Origin: JACVRN01 sp035276685
GTDB taxonomy: Bacteria > Acidobacteriota > Blastocatellia > Pyrinomonadales > Pyrinomonadaceae
Assembly: GCA_035276685.1 (NCBI GenBank)
Contig: DATELK010000213.1
Location: 1-15,809 of the forward strand
Reading direction: 5' to 3'
Length of the DNA: 15,809 nt
Part shown: in pieces, positions 15,338-15,809 of the stretch
How positions within the stretch are numbered: the first letter of the stretch is position 1
Layout: every line of letters starts with the position of its first letter
Translations under genes and position numbers: made by a program
The notes under the pieces: generated by a model
Told to the model about the DNA's origin: nothing
The model's database searches: none
The model's input: the letters and a program-made list of their open reading frames with translations, nothing else

Positions 15338-15809
15338 ATGGGTTTGGTTGATACAGAGGCCATAGTGCTGCGCTCCTATAATCTGGCGGAGGCTGACAAG
15401 ATAGTGGTCTGCCTGACGCGCTCCACGGGCGTGGTGCGGGCTGTGGCGCACGGCGCGAGGCGTCTTAAGAGCCGTTTCGGCGCTGGCCTGGAGCCCTTCA
15501 CCTTCGTGCAGATGAGCTATCACGAGAAGGAGGGGCGCGAGCTGGTCACGCTGAGGCACCTGGAGATTACGCGCTCCTATTTTGGTCTCTCGGGAAGCGC
15601 TGAGACCGTGGCGGCCCTCTCTTATCTGAGCGAGTTGGTTCTGGAGTTTGCACCGCCGCACGAGCCCAACGAGAGGCTCTTCAGGATGATCAGCGCCACG
15701 CTGGAGGCGCTCGGTGAGAGCCCGCAGGATTTGCAGGCGTTCGTGCGCTACTTCGAGGTCTGGACGCTCAGACTGTCCGGCTTCCTGCCCGAATTGCGCT
15801 CGTGCGCTG
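15338..15809 (+). CDS. recO: DNA repair protein RecO, 5' part (runs off the window)
   Basis: The first 157 codons of RecO, which binds single-stranded DNA and SSB and helps RecR load RecA during gap repair. The opening GLVDTEAIVLRSYNLAEADKI and AVAHGARRLKSRFGAGLEPF are the standard N-terminal OB fold of RecO (about 1-80). Helical sequence with YLSELVLEFAPPHEPN and FEVWTLRLSGFLPEL follows. It stops at SCA, just where the family's zinc-binding Cys cluster begins, because the window ends. The ATG at 15338 has no clear Shine-Dalgarno; TAGTAT/TATAAG at 15323-15331 lies close ahead, but no matching -35 is visible. Confidence 0.93.
   Translation, partial: MGLVDTEAIVLRSYNLAEADKIVVCLTRSTGVVRAVAHGARRLKSRFGAGLEPFTFVQMSYHEKEGRELVTLRHLEITRSYFGLSGSAETVAALSYLSELVLEFAPPHEPNERLFRMISATLEALGESPQDLQAFVRYFEVWTLRLSGFLPELRSCA

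Overview
The window most likely comes from a member of the Acidobacteriota, probably class Blastocatellia. The best taxonomic clues are a secreted VWFA-domain protein of the type common in acidobacteria (13486-14559), a DUF6677-like membrane protein directly behind it, and an ABC/HslUV/FN3-lipoprotein gene set typical of GC-rich Gram-negatives. Placement is inference from protein families; there is no rRNA gene here. Arginine AGG/AGA and isoleucine ATA codons are used freely, and several genes seem to start at TTG.

Layout. Positions 1-403 carry no convincing gene. They hold a GC-rich hairpin (1-46) and an unusual array of thirteen 21-bp units (110-382) whose cores occur in both orientations and as palindromic hybrids. 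From 9084 down to 404 there is one long co-directional minus-strand series: hslV, hslU, an FN3 lipoprotein, a fumarylacetoacetate hydrolase-family enzyme, a TalC-type transaldolase, an ABC exporter (ATPase, DUF402 protein, permease) and an acyl-CoA carboxylase carboxyltransferase. A near-consensus sigma70-type promoter (9055-9084) sits just upstream of hslV. Two palindromic, probably dispersed, repeats interrupt this series at 4287-4367 and 5044-5132. One abuts the ATPase start codon and the other supplies the 3' end of the FAH-family gene.

From 9216 rightwards the plus strand carries a class I glutamine amidotransferase-like hydrolase (PuuD type), a FabG-like SDR, a 592-codon ORF joining a double Clp-N domain to a NamZ/DUF1343 domain, an FmdE-family zinc protein, the VWFA protein, the DUF6677-like protein with a 56-residue overlapping partner, and the first 157 codons of recO, which runs off the window.

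How they work together. HslV and HslU form an ATP-dependent protease and are surely coupled. The ATPase-DUF402-permease trio is translationally linked and likely an exporter unit. The carboxyltransferase would need a biotin carboxylase and biotin carrier encoded elsewhere. The plus-strand genes are mostly housekeeping or of unknown role. The items most worth a second look are the 21-bp array, the Clp-N/NamZ fusion (with signs that it was once two genes), and the two repeats that have remodelled gene ends.
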